24,748 nt of DNA from Pseudoneurospora amorphoporcata (taxonomy: Eukaryota; Ascomycota; Sordariomycetes; Sordariales; Sordariaceae). The stretch spans positions 1 to 24,748 of the forward strand of contig MU859374.1 in assembly GCA_033297205.1 (NCBI GenBank). The letters are read 5' to 3'. A program made the translations under genes and the position numbers. Each line of letters begins with the position of its first letter. Position 1 is the stretch's first letter. Shown piece by piece: positions 1 through 9,625 of the stretch. Under the pieces are notes generated by a model. It saw nothing but the letters and a program-made list of their open reading frames with translations. It was not told the DNA's origin and made no database searches.

Positions 1-164
1 TCTATGAAAGAATACAATTGCGATGTAGAGTGTGGACTATGATTTGTATGCGAGCGATTTGATTGGCTCAAAAATTTTGGTGTGCATTAGCGTGTTCTTG
101 GCGCGCGGGATGGGTGGGGTGACGGTGCCGGAAGACTTTTATGACGGTGCGAAAAGACATTCTC
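1..164. mobile_element. Right end of a TIR DNA transposon
   Basis: The last 40 or so bases (about 121-164) are a diverged copy of the terminal inverted repeat seen at 14750-14792 and 22490-22531. They carry the motif GGTGCGAAAAGAC and an upstream second copy of the same motif. The bases before it (GATTGGCTCAAAAA, a GCGCG tract) resemble the subterminal region of the 1.1-kb copy at 14710-14750. The left end of this copy lies outside the window, so its length and any gene are unknown. Confidence 0.7.
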
Positions 165-839
165 TAAAATAATTTCGTCGAATAAAAACAGTAATATAAT
201 TAAAGGAGAGGGAAAAGTATTCGAATACGGTCTGATAATAAATTTCTTAAAGAAAATAAAAAAGCAAATTATTTAATTAACAGAGGTAATTATTAAGTAG
301 TTTATAATCTTAGTAAAATCTTTACTTTCAAAGTAAATATAAAAATATAAAATTTATAATAAACTTAAGATAGAAAGGGACTTCTCTTAATTGTAACCTT
401 AGAAATCCTCTCTCTCTCTATATTTTTACGTCAATAATTTTAAAACCCTTAATAAATATTTAAAAATCTCTAATTTGTATATAATTTTTTAAAGACGTTA
501 CTTGAAATAATGAAAAATAATTAATTTTATTAAAAATATAAAGCGAAGCTTTAAAATTAAAGATTGTAGAATTCTTAAAAAAGTAAGTTTTCCTATTATT
601 CGTGTTAAAAGTACTTTACCTAATGAAAAATACTAAGTTATAAATACTAATTTCTTATTACCTTTAATTCTTTACAGTAATAGTCTATATAGAAGTAATA
701 AAGCGGTCTTATATTTAATTCCTAACCTTCTTTACCTCTTTGCGAATTTGGAGATATTTTTTAAAATATTTATTAATAAGTTTTTAAGTAGGACTATTAA
801 ATTTCTAAATAGGTTATTCTTAAATTTAAGTATTATATA
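165..839. other. AT-rich stretch without a recognisable gene
   Basis: This 675-base stretch is strongly AT-rich and full of stop codons in every frame. It lies between the right end of one DNA-transposon copy and the left end of another copy of the same family. I see no conserved protein motif, tRNA or LTR in it. It may be a heavily mutated older repeat or degraded target DNA. Confidence 0.5.
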
Positions 840-1330
840 GAGAAGCTCTATTTGCACGGACATAAAACTCTATTTGCACCGTACCTCACTTTTTCTTTCT
901 ATACATATCCCTACCCTGCCGTCCCTTCCTCTACTAGCACTAGTCCTACTCGTACCATAACTACCAAGCCCCTAGATTTCAGCCTATTACACATTGTGAC
1001 TCCTGCATAGCCCAGATTTTGTAATCCATTGTTACACTTAGTAATTTGCATCGTCGCATCGTATCATCACTTCCTCTATTACTATCACCATCACTACCCT
1101 TCCTATAATTAATCAAATTACTATTGCACGCATTATGAAATATTACTAAATAAATAAAGCGCTGACATTTATCAATAGTAAGAAATGATCCATTATTTTT
1201 TTTATATATTTTCTTAACTAATTGTAACGCAAATAGCAAATTACTTCGACCTAAAACCTCACGCTCCTCGATTGACTGCGCTAGTTAATACTTAAACTCT
1301 CCCTTCCTCAACTACGCCAACTCAACTATC
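840..1330 (+). mobile_element. Left part of a second DNA-transposon copy
   Basis: The start (GAGAAGCTCTATTTGCAC) matches the left TIR of the element at 13696, including a duplicated inner motif: CTCTATTTGCAC occurs twice about 21 bases apart. Downstream similarity to 13860-14260 is clear in several blocks, including a putative intron with GTAAG, a CTAAY-like branch site and GCAAATAG (about 1187-1235). The mismatches are mostly C/T and G/A. No right end follows before element A, so this copy is truncated, or longer and too decayed to follow. A short match (AAACCACGCCAAAG) at about 1750 and 14667 hints that homology may reach about 1770. Confidence 0.6.
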
Positions 1331-2029
1331 ACGACCTCGAAGAAGGCCTTACCTTTAGCCTACCCGCGGCCAATAGCCTAGAGTAGGTTGTAACCCTACT
1401 ACTTTAATACGAGTAGTACTATCTATTTAGCGAAATGTGTCTAATTAGGAGGGCGTTAACATAGATGAAGAGGATAAAGCTGACCGCCCAGCTGCTATAT
1501 AGACTAGACGAGGCCACTCTTATGGTAGTATATAGAGAGGTAAATGTAAGAGTACTAATAGGGAAGTCGAAGGCAAAGCTAAGAATCTATCGATGACAGA
1601 AGATTTTAGATGAGGAGGAAAAGAGAGAGAATTAGATATATGCGGTTGAATCTAGACTTAAATACCCTAGTCACATAAGTAACTCTAAGACCCACTTGCT
1701 AGTTACTCTCCCCCGATCCCTTCATTCGCATCCCATTTATTTGCAAACAAACCACGCCAAAGAGGCTAGATCCCGCCTTAGCACTAAGACCTTCCTTATA
1801 CCTACGTTCTTCCATCTGTCATAGGTCTAGCGCTCAGAGGTAATGCCTAGCTTCTATATACTAAACTTATACCTACCGGAGGTTCTCTAGACCACCTGGC
1901 TTATCTCGGCTCGCTCGGCTTATCTCAACCTAGTCTTAGCATTTCTAGCACCTTCTTCCTCGCACCCCTTTCGTATATTTAATCGTACCCAATCTGGCTT
2001 CCAAACTGGCCCAGTCTTATTACTCCTTA
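1331..2029. other. Decayed region, origin uncertain
   Basis: No confident gene. A plus-strand open stretch at 1468-1602 begins ATGAAGAGG and is rich in Lys, Arg and Glu. It continues past one TGA, but I recognise no family. It could be a transposase remnant of the copy that begins at 840, or chance. The 3' LTR of element F should lie somewhere below 2350. A purine-rich minus-strand tract at about 1704-1716 (GGGGGAGAG) could be its polypurine tract, but the other LTR needed for comparison is outside the window. Confidence 0.3.
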
Positions 2030-2350
2030 TTGAATATTATAGCTTTCACTAAGGCCTACCTACGTATTAACCTCGTAGAACCCTTACACTATCGTTCGCA
2101 ACAACTCCTTCAATAGTACAATAGTCTGAACTGTAAACGGTAAAGCAGTCAAGTTCGTAAACGATATTCTTCTAGAGAGGTCCGCTCTAGAAGGCCCGCA
2201 TAGTGGTATAGTCAGACTTATACTTATACTGTAACATCATCCTCCCCTACAAAGAAGACTCGTTCGTAAATCGTATATTACTTCTATGTAATCCTTCGTA
2301 AGCAGCGGAGTCCTAATGATTCTAATAGCTCGTTATCTTCGTATTCCTCC
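2030..2350 (-). pseudogene. Probable end of the F pol tail
   Basis: Immediately beyond the A 3' LTR, the minus strand reads EEYEDNELLESLGLR. On the far side of A, the F tail stops at YWLNEDW (about 19930). In fungal chromodomain-type Ty3/gypsy elements the tail after the chromodomain commonly has a WL..W motif followed by an acidic stretch, so the two halves fit. Downstream the frame is broken by many TAG and TAA codons and nothing more can be assigned. The inference rests on position and this one acidic motif. A clean 5-bp TSD around A was not found. Confidence 0.4.
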
Positions 2351-2664
2351 TATATAAGGTGATAGTAGAGTGGTACGTAGGTGCTGACACTAGAATGATC
2401 GATGAAGATTCTATAAGAAGAAAAGAGAAGAAAGACTGGCCCGTAGGGCGGACTTTGTCGCCTATCCTTTAAGGCCTTGCGCTAGTATAGGTGCCTGACT
2501 GCCTGAGGTAGCCCTACGGTCTAAGTATATAATCGTATAGAGGCTAGAGGGGACCAACAGGCTCTAGGCCTATCAGTACCTTGCCAGCTTAGCATATATT
2601 GCTGGTACTCGTCGTTTGGCTAATTGTGTGCCAGATGTTAGTACTAGGCGCCAGACTTGTAACA
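2351..2664 (-). repeat. Element A 3' LTR
   Basis: Direct repeat of 19610-19923, alignable over its full length with differences that are mainly C/T and G/A. On the minus strand it starts TGTTACAAGTC, right after a polypurine tract. The inner edge is firm. The outer edge (near TATATAAG, 2351-2358) is uncertain by about 10 bases. Confidence 0.88.
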
Positions 2665-2690
2665 TTAGTCCCCCCTTTCCTTCCTCCAGG
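2665..2690 (-). promoter_or_regulatory. Polypurine tract of element A
   Basis: On the minus strand this reads GGAGGAAGGAAAGGGGGG followed by ACTAA, ending exactly where the 3' LTR begins. Such a tract primes plus-strand DNA synthesis in LTR retrotransposons, and it fixes the orientation of A. Confidence 0.8.
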
Positions 2691-2941
2691 TACAACCGCG
2701 TCGTACAAACTATACTCATCTTTTTAACAAGACCTAGAATCCCTCCCTTCTTCTAGACTCGCTCTCCTTCTTACTCTCTGTTAATAATTATTATTGCTAG
2801 AACTATCACTACCCTCGCTCGTCCTAGGGCTTAATGTTGTTCGATTGGTTGAGTTGTCAGCTGGTATAATTAGAGGTACTTAAAGACTATAGTAACTCTT
2901 TAGAGCAGGGGCTTCTTGGTTTGCCCTATCGCTTCTTCTAC

Positions 2942-4891
2942 TTAACCTCGTCTTTTTCCCTTAACCTTATTCCTCATGAAACGATCTAATAGTCCGTTAT
3001 TAACTCGGACGTCTCTATACTCCCTTTTAAAGATTTCTAAAGCTTCTAACTCTACAAAGTCCTCTAAGGGGTGCTATGAGGATTTGTGATACCCTTTTCA
3101 CTTAACATAGACCTTCCTATTCGTCGGAGGACCGTCTACGCATAAAATTTTCTCTACGAAGTATTCTTCCTCCCCTTTTACTAGAACTGGAGGCGGTTGG
3201 TAGTCTGCTGTAACTTACCCTAGTAGTGGGTCGTCTGCAGCCCTCCGAAGGAGGTCAACGTGGAAGATATTATAGACGTTATTCAGCAAACTCATAAGTT
3301 CTACAACTAATAGGGAGAGAACTCGAGAAACTGTATATTTCGTATATAACCAGTCTAATTTCTTCTTAAGTCTCGGGAAAGCGTAGTTCTTAAGGTTCAA
3401 CCAAACTTTATCACCCACTTAGAACCTTTCTGCTGGTTGGCGAGTGCGGTTGGCGTACTTCTCTTGTTCTTGTACTGCTACGGTCATAGTGGCTTGACAG
3501 ATGTTCGTAATTTATAATAGCTTTTCGACGAACTATTGAGCTCGGACGTTAGCTGGAATATAGGAGTCTCCAACGGACTTGGGATAACTGGTACTACAGT
3601 TTCTAGGTCGAAGCTGTATACGGTAAAGAAGGGAGATATGCTAATTGAAGTATTAATACGGCTATTAATCGCCAGCTAGGCCATTAGGCACCAATCGTGC
3701 CAGTCGTCTTGAGCCTAGTTAATATATGCTCTTAAGAAGGCTTAGACCTCTTAGTTCATTCTTTCTAGTCCGCTGTCTATCTAAGGGTAGTAGGCCGTAC
3801 TGAGCAACTACTTAATACCGAATACTTCGTAAAGTCTTCTTCAAAACCTACCAATCTAATTAGAGCCCCTATCACTAACAATTGACTATAGCCAGCTGTA
3901 GTCTCAGATAAAACAACTTAGGAATCTTTCAGCGCAGGTTTCTGCATCTATCAACGGTATAAGCTTTAAGATAATATTCTTACTAAGGCAGTCTTTAATA
4001 ACTAGTAGGCAAGTGTTGCCTCTTGATTCCGGGAGGTCCGTGATAAAGTCCATCTGGATTTCTTAGAAGAATTGATCTAGGATAGGTAGGGGTCGCAGGA
4101 GCCCTCTCTATTAGTCTCTTTAGTGCTTAACCGAGCTGCAGATGTAGCAGTTGCGAAGAAATTGACGTACATGTGCGTTTAGCAACAGCCAGTAAAAATA
4201 CCGAGTGAGGGCCGCTATCGTACCCTCTCGTCCTAGGTGTCTAAGAGCTTAAGAGTCGTATGTAATCTAGATAATTTTCGTATAGAGGGCGTTGAGTTCT
4301 CGGTCAAAGCTGGAGAGCTTTACAGCTTCGGACTCAGTTACTACCAGGCTTCTAAACAGCTTGCTTTTATACTGTAATTTGCCTTTGTCGTCCACTAAGT
4401 AATTCGCGATCTGGAGCTTTAATTTCGTAGAGGAGAGATCCCGCTCGTTATTCTTGACCGCTTAGAACACTCGCTGGTATAGAGAGTCCTTTGTAACAAC
4501 GGTGTCCCAAAGTTGTTGCAAATTCAGATCTTCAAATACTCGCACACCTTTCTTCACCTCCCAGTGTCGCCGTATTCCTATTACTGAGATACGTATGTAG
4601 TTCTTCAACGCGGAGTCCGGGATAAGCTAGAGGTCTCGAACTTCCTAGTTATCGTCGGTAGGCCGGTCCTAGTTACGGCGGGACAAGGCGTCTGGGACGA
4701 CCGCTTCCTTACCTAGGCGGTACTAGAGCTCGAAGTTGAAACGAGAGAGGTACTCAACCCAACGGGCCTACCTCTCAGAAAAGTACTGCGGAATTATAAA
4801 ATATTCCAAATTCTGGTAATCAGTAAGGATGTTGAAGGCTTCGCAACTACGGAGTTCAGCTTGCCACTCTTTTAAGTAGTCGATAATAGCG
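2942..4891 (-). pseudogene. Element A pol, RNase H end, integrase and chromodomain
   Basis: Reading right to left: the RNase H end (LAIIDYLKEW, ILTDYQN, ...VVPDALS, about 4680-4888), the integrase zinc-binding part (HLGREGTIAAL, then CYIC near 4150), and the catalytic core. Core residues are visible as MDFITDLP (first Asp), IVSDRGSN (second Asp) and GLERMN (Glu). The integrase C-terminal part (GDKVWLNLKNY, IHNVFHVDLLR-like) lies near 3215-3418. A chromodomain follows (EEEYFVEKIL then KVYVK-stop-KGY, about 3060-3165), and the frame ends at 2942. Stops replace expected Trp and Gln throughout (QMNQ-type and FWRR-type positions), as RIP would give. The catalytic triad codons survive, but the gene cannot be expressed. 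It is cut on the right by element H. Confidence 0.9.
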
Positions 4892-4896
4892 AGTAT

Positions 4897-5114
4897 TGTG
4901 ACAGCATGGCTGTCAAGATGCACATTGGAGTGTATGAGAGTATGAATCTACTTAGACTTGCACTCGTAGATCTATCTTTGGTTCTGGGTATAAAATCCGT
5001 CCCAGATCATCATACCTTCCTGGTTAAGCTTCTTCTGCTTCTTCAATTTAGTATCTTCGATTCAACGTGTACCTCGCTCTGTCTTTGAACGTGCAAAGGC
5101 CTCGCGCTATCACA
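4897..5114 (+). repeat. Element H 5' LTR
   Basis: A 218-bp repeat starting TGTGACAGCATGG and ending GCTATCACA, a direct copy of 6717-6934. It contains a TATA-like GGTATAAAAT at about 4987. Differences from the other LTR are mostly C/T and G/A. Confidence 0.93.
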
Positions 5115-5592
5115 ATATTGAATTCCTTCTCTTTATTGCTCACGCGATTCTAGGTTGTATTGAACAGATCCCTTTTTTTTATATGCTCGTATTAGCGCTA
5201 GCGATACGGATTATATTATTTGTACGACCCAATTGGCTAGTTTAATACGCTTTGTAGCAAGTTTTAATCGATTGTAATCTTTTCAATCCTTAAATTTATA
5301 CTACCAGGTTCGTCGTATGTTTTGATTAATCTAACTCTTTAAATTGAGTTAGTTATATAGTATTTTCTTTTTTTTCTATAGGAGGAACCGATCTTGTAGG
5401 TGAAACTTATAGCTAGAGTACGGTACCTTAACCAGACTGTGGGTACGCCTAAATAAACCTTGGCTGATTGGAAGTAAGTACTCTAGTTGGTTGCAATTAT
5501 AGGACCCTACTTTAATTATCTAATTAGCGCCTCCTTTCCTTTCAATTGGCGTTACTTTACTATTCGCTCAAGATAAAGCCTCATCCACCTAC

Positions 5593-5664
5593 GTGTTGCA
5601 GTCTACCCTAGCTGTCGTGTTGCAGTCCACCCTGGCTGTCATATTGCGGTCCATTCTGGCCGCT
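5593..5664 (+). repeat. Three tandem copies of a 24-bp unit
   Basis: Units 5593-5616, 5617-5640 and 5641-5664 are variants of GTGTTGCAGTCCACCCTGGC plus GTC-like ends. The unit is 8 codons long and stays in the frame of the gag pseudogene that follows, reading VLQSTLAV twice and then a diverged copy. Whether it was translated or was leader sequence is unclear. Confidence 0.85.
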
Positions 5665-5724
5665 ATTTCCTTACTTCTTTTTTCTCTTCTTTATCGAAAA
5701 TCTCAAAATCCACCCACTATTGAG

Positions 5725-6600
5725 TAGATCGTCAACGCTCACCACAATGAGTTGAACGCTTTACGCGCTAGAGTTTAGACTTAGAACGACGAGATCGCTC
5801 GCCTCAATACTCAAGTTTTAACTTTGCTTACTGTCATCTCTGCGAAGAAAAACAACTCTCTTCTCAAACCGGTCTTACCCGACGTCGAAAAGTTCACCGG
5901 AGCTCAATATTCCTTCGATACTTGAAAGCCTATGATGGTTGCAAAGTTGCGCCTGGACGGCAAGGCCCTAGGATCTTCTGAAGCCCAGTTCTTCTACGTA
6001 TACTCCCGTCTTAATCTTAAGATCCAAGGCCTTCTCTCGCATCTTCTTATCTAAATGGATGAGACTCAAGTCTACGATCCCGAGGTCCTACTTAAGGAGT
6101 TGACTAAGTACTTTGACGATCCTTACAAAGTCTACTAAGTTTAAGAGCGTCTCTAGGGTCTCAAGTAGGGTAAAGACGAATCTTTTGCTACCTTTCTTGT
6201 CAAGTTTGAGAGGCTTCTCTACGCTTCTCGCGCGAACAAGTGGCTTGAAGACGTTAAGCTTGCGCTTATCCGTCGTGCGGTTCTGCCTGATATCTATAAA
6301 AAGCTGAGACTCGTTTCGGTTCCCAAGGATTACGACGAATTTGTCACCAAGGTTTAGAAACTCGTCAGCGGAGGCTCAGCCAGCATCAACCACGGTCATA
6401 ATTCATCATCCCAACTCTCATACCAGTAATAGCAGCGACTGCATAGACATTAGCAACATCGAGACTCGTATTAACACTCTAGATCTCACGTGCATTCCCA
6501 ACAATCTGGATAAGGATAATTCATCTAAACCTGACAACGAGTATGACGACTTTGATGCCCGTATTACTGAGCTAGAGAACTACTACGCCAAGCAGCATTG
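5725..6600 (+). pseudogene. Element H gag pseudogene
   Basis: The plus frame from 5725 reads IVNAHHNELNALRARV, then EKFTGAQYSF, LRLDGKALGS, YDPEVLLKEL, DESFATFLVKFERLLY and YDEFVTKV. This is the capsid (retrotransposon Gag) pattern of fungal Ty3/gypsy elements. In-frame stops occur where Trp or Gln is expected (for example F-D-T-stop-KPM). After about 6360 the similarity continues weakly in another frame with an acidic stretch (NEYDDFDARITELENYY), and no CCHC zinc knuckle is visible. The start codon is not certain, as the upstream frame is open through the 24-bp repeats. In life the product would form the particle shell. Confidence 0.8.
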
Positions 6601-6716
6601 AGCCTCATTCGCAGAGCCTCAACCCAAGGATATAAATTTGGAACAATTAGGAGGAATTAAGTTTTCACATGTAATATTACGCTTCTATGGCTGAAGCTTT
6701 CTTTCTAGGGAGGGCA

Positions 6717-6934
6717 TGTGACGGTATGGCTGTCAAGGTGCACATTGGAGTGTATGAGGGCATAGATCCACTTAGCCTTGCACTCGTAGATCCATTTCTA
6801 GTTTTGAGTATAAAACCCGTCCTAGATTATTATACCTTCCTAGTTAGGCTTCTTCTGCTTCTTTAATTTAGTATCTTCGATTCAACGTGTGCCTTGTTCT
6901 GTCTTTGAATGTACAAAGACCTCGCGCCGTCACA
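6717..6934 (+). repeat. Element H 3' LTR
   Basis: A 218-bp repeat starting TGTGACGGTATGG and ending GCCGTCACA, preceded by the polypurine tract AGGGAGGGCA. Same length as the 5' LTR, differing mainly by transitions. Confidence 0.93.
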
Positions 6935-6939
6935 AGCAT

Positions 6940-7585
6940 CTCTTTATTGTAAATAGGGTAGTTGTGTTCCGCTAGAGCTAACTTCCAAGAATAGAAAGCA
7001 ACGACCTTCCGCTGGCCGTTAACCTCTTAAGTAAGGCAACCACCTAGGGCGAACCTGCTACAGTCGGTCTCTAGAAACGTCGGGCGTTCTAGGTCCCACT
7101 CTATAAGATCGGTGCCTATGTAAAAAGAATCTTAAGTAACTAGAAGGCTTCTTCGTAAGCGGCTGTCTACTCGAACGTTACACTTTTACTAGTTAGAGCT
7201 GTAAGCAGTGCGGCGATCGATAAGAAGTTTAGTATAAACATCCGGTAGTAGTTAACGAAGCCAAAGAAACTACAAACTCCTTTCTAGGAGACCGGAGTAG
7301 CCTATTTAAGAATTGCTTTAACCTTATCTAGATTAGCCTAAATGCTGACACCCGTATGAATAATGAAGCCCAAGTACTTAACTTTCTTAACAGCGAACTC
7401 GCACTTATCCAGATCCAGGTGGAGACTAGCATCCCGGAAGCGTTCTAGCACTAGCCGGGCCTTCTCTATATAGTCCTTTTTAGAACCGTTTGTAAAGATT
7501 AAGATGTCGTCTATATAAGCTGAACAGAAGCTGTCAAGGTAGTCACCTAATACACTATTAATATACTGCTAGAAGGCCGCCGGTA
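6940..7585 (-). pseudogene. Element A pol, RT palm and start of RNase H
   Basis: Right to left: PAAF-stop-QYINSVLGDY, the RT catalytic motif YIDDILIF (about 7510-7530), CEFAVKKVKYLGFI, then the connection (SFFGFVNYYRM) and the start of RNase H (SVTFE-stop-TAAYEEAF, NGQRK-like). The catalytic YIDD is intact although stops flank it. The left edge ends at YNKEM, exactly where H is inserted. The right edge is cut by the B 3' LTR within the motif that normally reads FGLCNAPAAFQ. The preceding half of that motif is found at 17016-17060. Confidence 0.9.
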
Positions 7586-8050
7586 TGACAAGGGCTGTAT
7601 TTAGGGTTTGGAATAGTAGTTCAATTCAGCTAATAAACTACTTTGGTCTCGAAAGCCTTATTGATCTTCTCAACCTCTAGGAGAAGGTTGGGCTTTAAGA
7701 CCTTCTTATGCTAAAGGGAATTGGTACGTACTTGAGGTACGTATTAAGCTTTGTCGCCTGAGGCTTTCAAGATATTTATCTAGTAGTCTATATACGTATA
7801 GATTTTCCTATGTGCCTTCATCTATTCTCTATCTTCCTTTTGGCGCTGTCCTTTATCCGGCGCCCTACTTCTTGCTTGGTTAGCTGTGGTTGCTTCTGGG
7901 ATAACTGTGGCTGAGGGCCCAGCTATAAGTCTAGCCGAGGTGGGTATTGTAGCCGGAAGCTACTATCTTGAGGCTAATGCTAGGCGTTGAGGTTCTGTTA
8001 AGTTTTGCGATCCTAACTCTTGGACTATAGGTAATGTCCGTATAATATTA
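7586..8050 (-). repeat. Element B 3' LTR
   Basis: A direct repeat of 16534-17015. It begins TGACAAGGGCTG on the plus strand and ends next to the polypurine tract at 8051. It is 17 bases shorter than the other LTR. The main difference is near 7915-7940, where the other copy has two tandem GGTCCGGCCGAG units and this one has a single degraded unit. Other differences are mostly transitions. Confidence 0.9.
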
Positions 8051-8062
8051 GCTCTCCTTTCT
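8051..8062 (-). promoter_or_regulatory. Polypurine tract of element B
   Basis: On the minus strand this reads AAAGAAAGGAGAGC, directly abutting the 3' LTR and directly following the apparent pol stop codon (8063-8065). Confidence 0.75.
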
Positions 8063-9052
8063 TTAAAGCTCGCCCCGAGTTGAATATACGTTAGCTTCCG
8101 TTGATAGGATTCCGTGGAGGGGTTAGTTCGTTAGGACGTTGGGGTCCTGTAGTTTGTCTAAGTGCTTTACGTAGAAGGTGATAATTTAGGCTTTGGCTCC
8201 GTTAGTATAAAAGTGGTCCTATAGCTCCCATGTAAGATTATTAGCTTTGTTTTAACCTTTCTACTTAATTTAATATATTACCTTGCTCTCAAGTACTATA
8301 GAGTCCAATATTTTCTCGACCTTATAGTCTTTTAACTCTACTGGGGCTGCCTCTCGCAAAACCTAGTTAAGGTTAGAAGCTACTTAATTGCTAGCGCGAT
8401 AGGGTTCTAGGAGTAAGATATAAAAGGAATTATAGATGCGTCAAGTCTTAGGTAAGGTAAGTCGGATAGCGGTAGGTGAAATTACCTAAGATATCTTAAA
8501 GAGGTTATAGAATTTCTTATTAAGCTTCTTAGAGGGTCTCTTAGTTTTGATGTACTTACTATTTAATATAACAAATTGCCTCACCTCGTAGACTGGTACC
8601 TCTAAACGCTTCTTATTCACCTATTCCTTCATCCTCTAACGAGCGCGGTTAAGATGTCGCTAGGCGTCGTTATACACTTGAATCATCCAATGGGCGTATA
8701 AACGACTCCTAGGGTCCCGAAGCGCGCCGTTAGAGGGATTGTAAGACGCTGGGTAGTAGCCGTAGTTAGTATAGAAGGGAGTGAGGCCAGTGGACAACGA
8801 GATAGAGTTATTGTATGCGAACTCAGCAGTAGCTAGAAGGTCTTTCCAGTTGCTTATTTCGTAGTTAACAAAGGCCCGAAGGTAAACTTCAAGGATTTAG
8901 TTTAAGCGTTCGGTTTAGCTATCAGTCTAAGGGTAGAATGTTGTGCTTATACGACTCTTAATGCCCACAAGTTTTAGGAAATCCTTCTAAAAGTAGGTTG
9001 TAAACTGTAAATCGCGGTCTGAAATAATATCTAGTAGTACTCTATACAGCCG
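8063..9052 (-). pseudogene. Element B pol, integrase second half and chromodomain
   Basis: Right to left: RLYRVLLDIISDRDLQF (second catalytic Asp), TERLN (catalytic Glu), WKDLLATAEFAYNNSIS, LTPFYTNYGYYP, the C-terminal part (VPVYEVRQFVI, RPSKKL) and a chromodomain (YKVEKILDSIV, IKWKG, about 8240-8340). A Lys/Pro-rich tail ends in a stop that abuts the polypurine tract. Trp and Gln codons are again stops. The frame joins cleanly to the first half at 9626: SYW on one side and RLYRV on the other, across element D. Confidence 0.9.
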
Positions 9053-9057
9053 CTAGT

Positions 9058-9173
9058 TATAATAGGGCGGCAGTGCATCTAACCGCTAAGCCAAACCTAT
9101 AAAAGATAGGACGATGTTCGCTTGCTAACGAACATCAGGATGCACAACTATATAGTTATAGAGTCTTGTGACA
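9058..9173 (-). repeat. Element D 3' LTR
   Basis: A 116-bp direct repeat of 9505-9620. The two share the block from GGCAGTGCATCTAACCG to AGGACGATGTTCGC almost without change. On the minus strand it starts TGTCACAAGACTC. Confidence 0.9.
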
Positions 9174-9504
9174 CTACCTTCCCTCAAAAGAGGCTCTGCA
9201 AGAGCCAGATACTAGAACCTCCCCCAAGGCGTATCGGCGAGAGGCAGCTCTCACTTAGGGGTCATCCGTAGATGCCCGACTGCGAAGGTGCATATAGTAC
9301 TACCTGAAAGGCGTACCTTTCCAATAGAAAGCTACTAATATTCCAGTTTCTGCGTTGTATTATTTTCGTGCGAATGATTCCAAGGTTGCTCTCCGGAACC
9401 TCAAAGTGTCTACTATGGATGGAATGCAGCATCAAAAAACTGCCCTCGAAAATATCATATCTGGGATTGAAGCAACGACCTCCCACCGTGGCAAGCGAAC
9501 ATAC

Positions 9505-9620
9505 TATGACAGGACGGCAGTGCATCTAACCGCTAAGCCAAACCTATAAAAGATAGGACGATGTTCGCTTGCTAACGAATATCGAGATACACAACAATAT
9601 AGTCACAGAGTCCTGTGACA
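9505..9620 (-). repeat. Element D 5' LTR
   Basis: A 116-bp direct repeat of 9058-9173. On the minus strand it starts TGTCACAGGACTC and ends CCTGTCATA. This copy retains C and G at several sites where the other copy has T and A. Confidence 0.9.
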
Positions 9621-9625
9621 CCAGT

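Larger units (their letters stand above)
4897..6934 (+). mobile_element. Element H, gag-only LTR retrotransposon
   Basis: A 2,038-bp element with 218-bp LTRs at both ends, flanked by AGTAT (4892-4896) and AGCAT (6935-6939), a TSD differing by one C/T. A polypurine tract (AGGGAGGGCA) adjoins the right LTR, so the element lies on the plus strand, opposite to A. The 1.6-kb interior carries a decayed gag and no protease, RT or integrase. Removing H and one TSD copy rejoins the A RNase H frame exactly (YNKEM on the right flank, LAIIDY on the left). Size and content resemble non-autonomous elements with terminal repeats and a Gag domain. It would depend on a full-length relative. Confidence 0.9.
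9058..9620 (-). mobile_element. Element D, miniature LTR element (TRIM-like)
   Basis: A complete 563-bp element with two 116-bp direct LTRs (9058-9173 and 9505-9620) and a 331-bp interior with no coding similarity. A purine-rich tract (TTTTGAGGGAAGGTAG on the minus strand) precedes the left LTR, so D lies on the minus strand. The TSD is CTAGT (9053-9057) and CCAGT (9621-9625), one C/T apart. Removing D and one TSD restores the B integrase frame. This is the architecture of terminal-repeat retrotransposons in miniature, which move with proteins from other elements. Open stretches inside it are not credible genes. Confidence 0.88.

Noticed and set aside
4906..5088. 60-codon open stretch as a small secreted or membrane protein
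   Set aside because: It lies wholly within the H 5' LTR, and the other LTR copy does not keep it open as a conserved frame.
9262..9549. Open stretches of 87 and 64 codons inside element D
   Set aside because: They overlap on opposite strands, cross an LTR boundary and have no similarity. D fits a non-coding miniature element.
9058..9620. A simple tandem duplication of a 448-bp unit
   Set aside because: The structure has two equal 116-bp repeats, a polypurine tract and a TSD, and its removal restores the integrase frame, so a TRIM-like element explains more.
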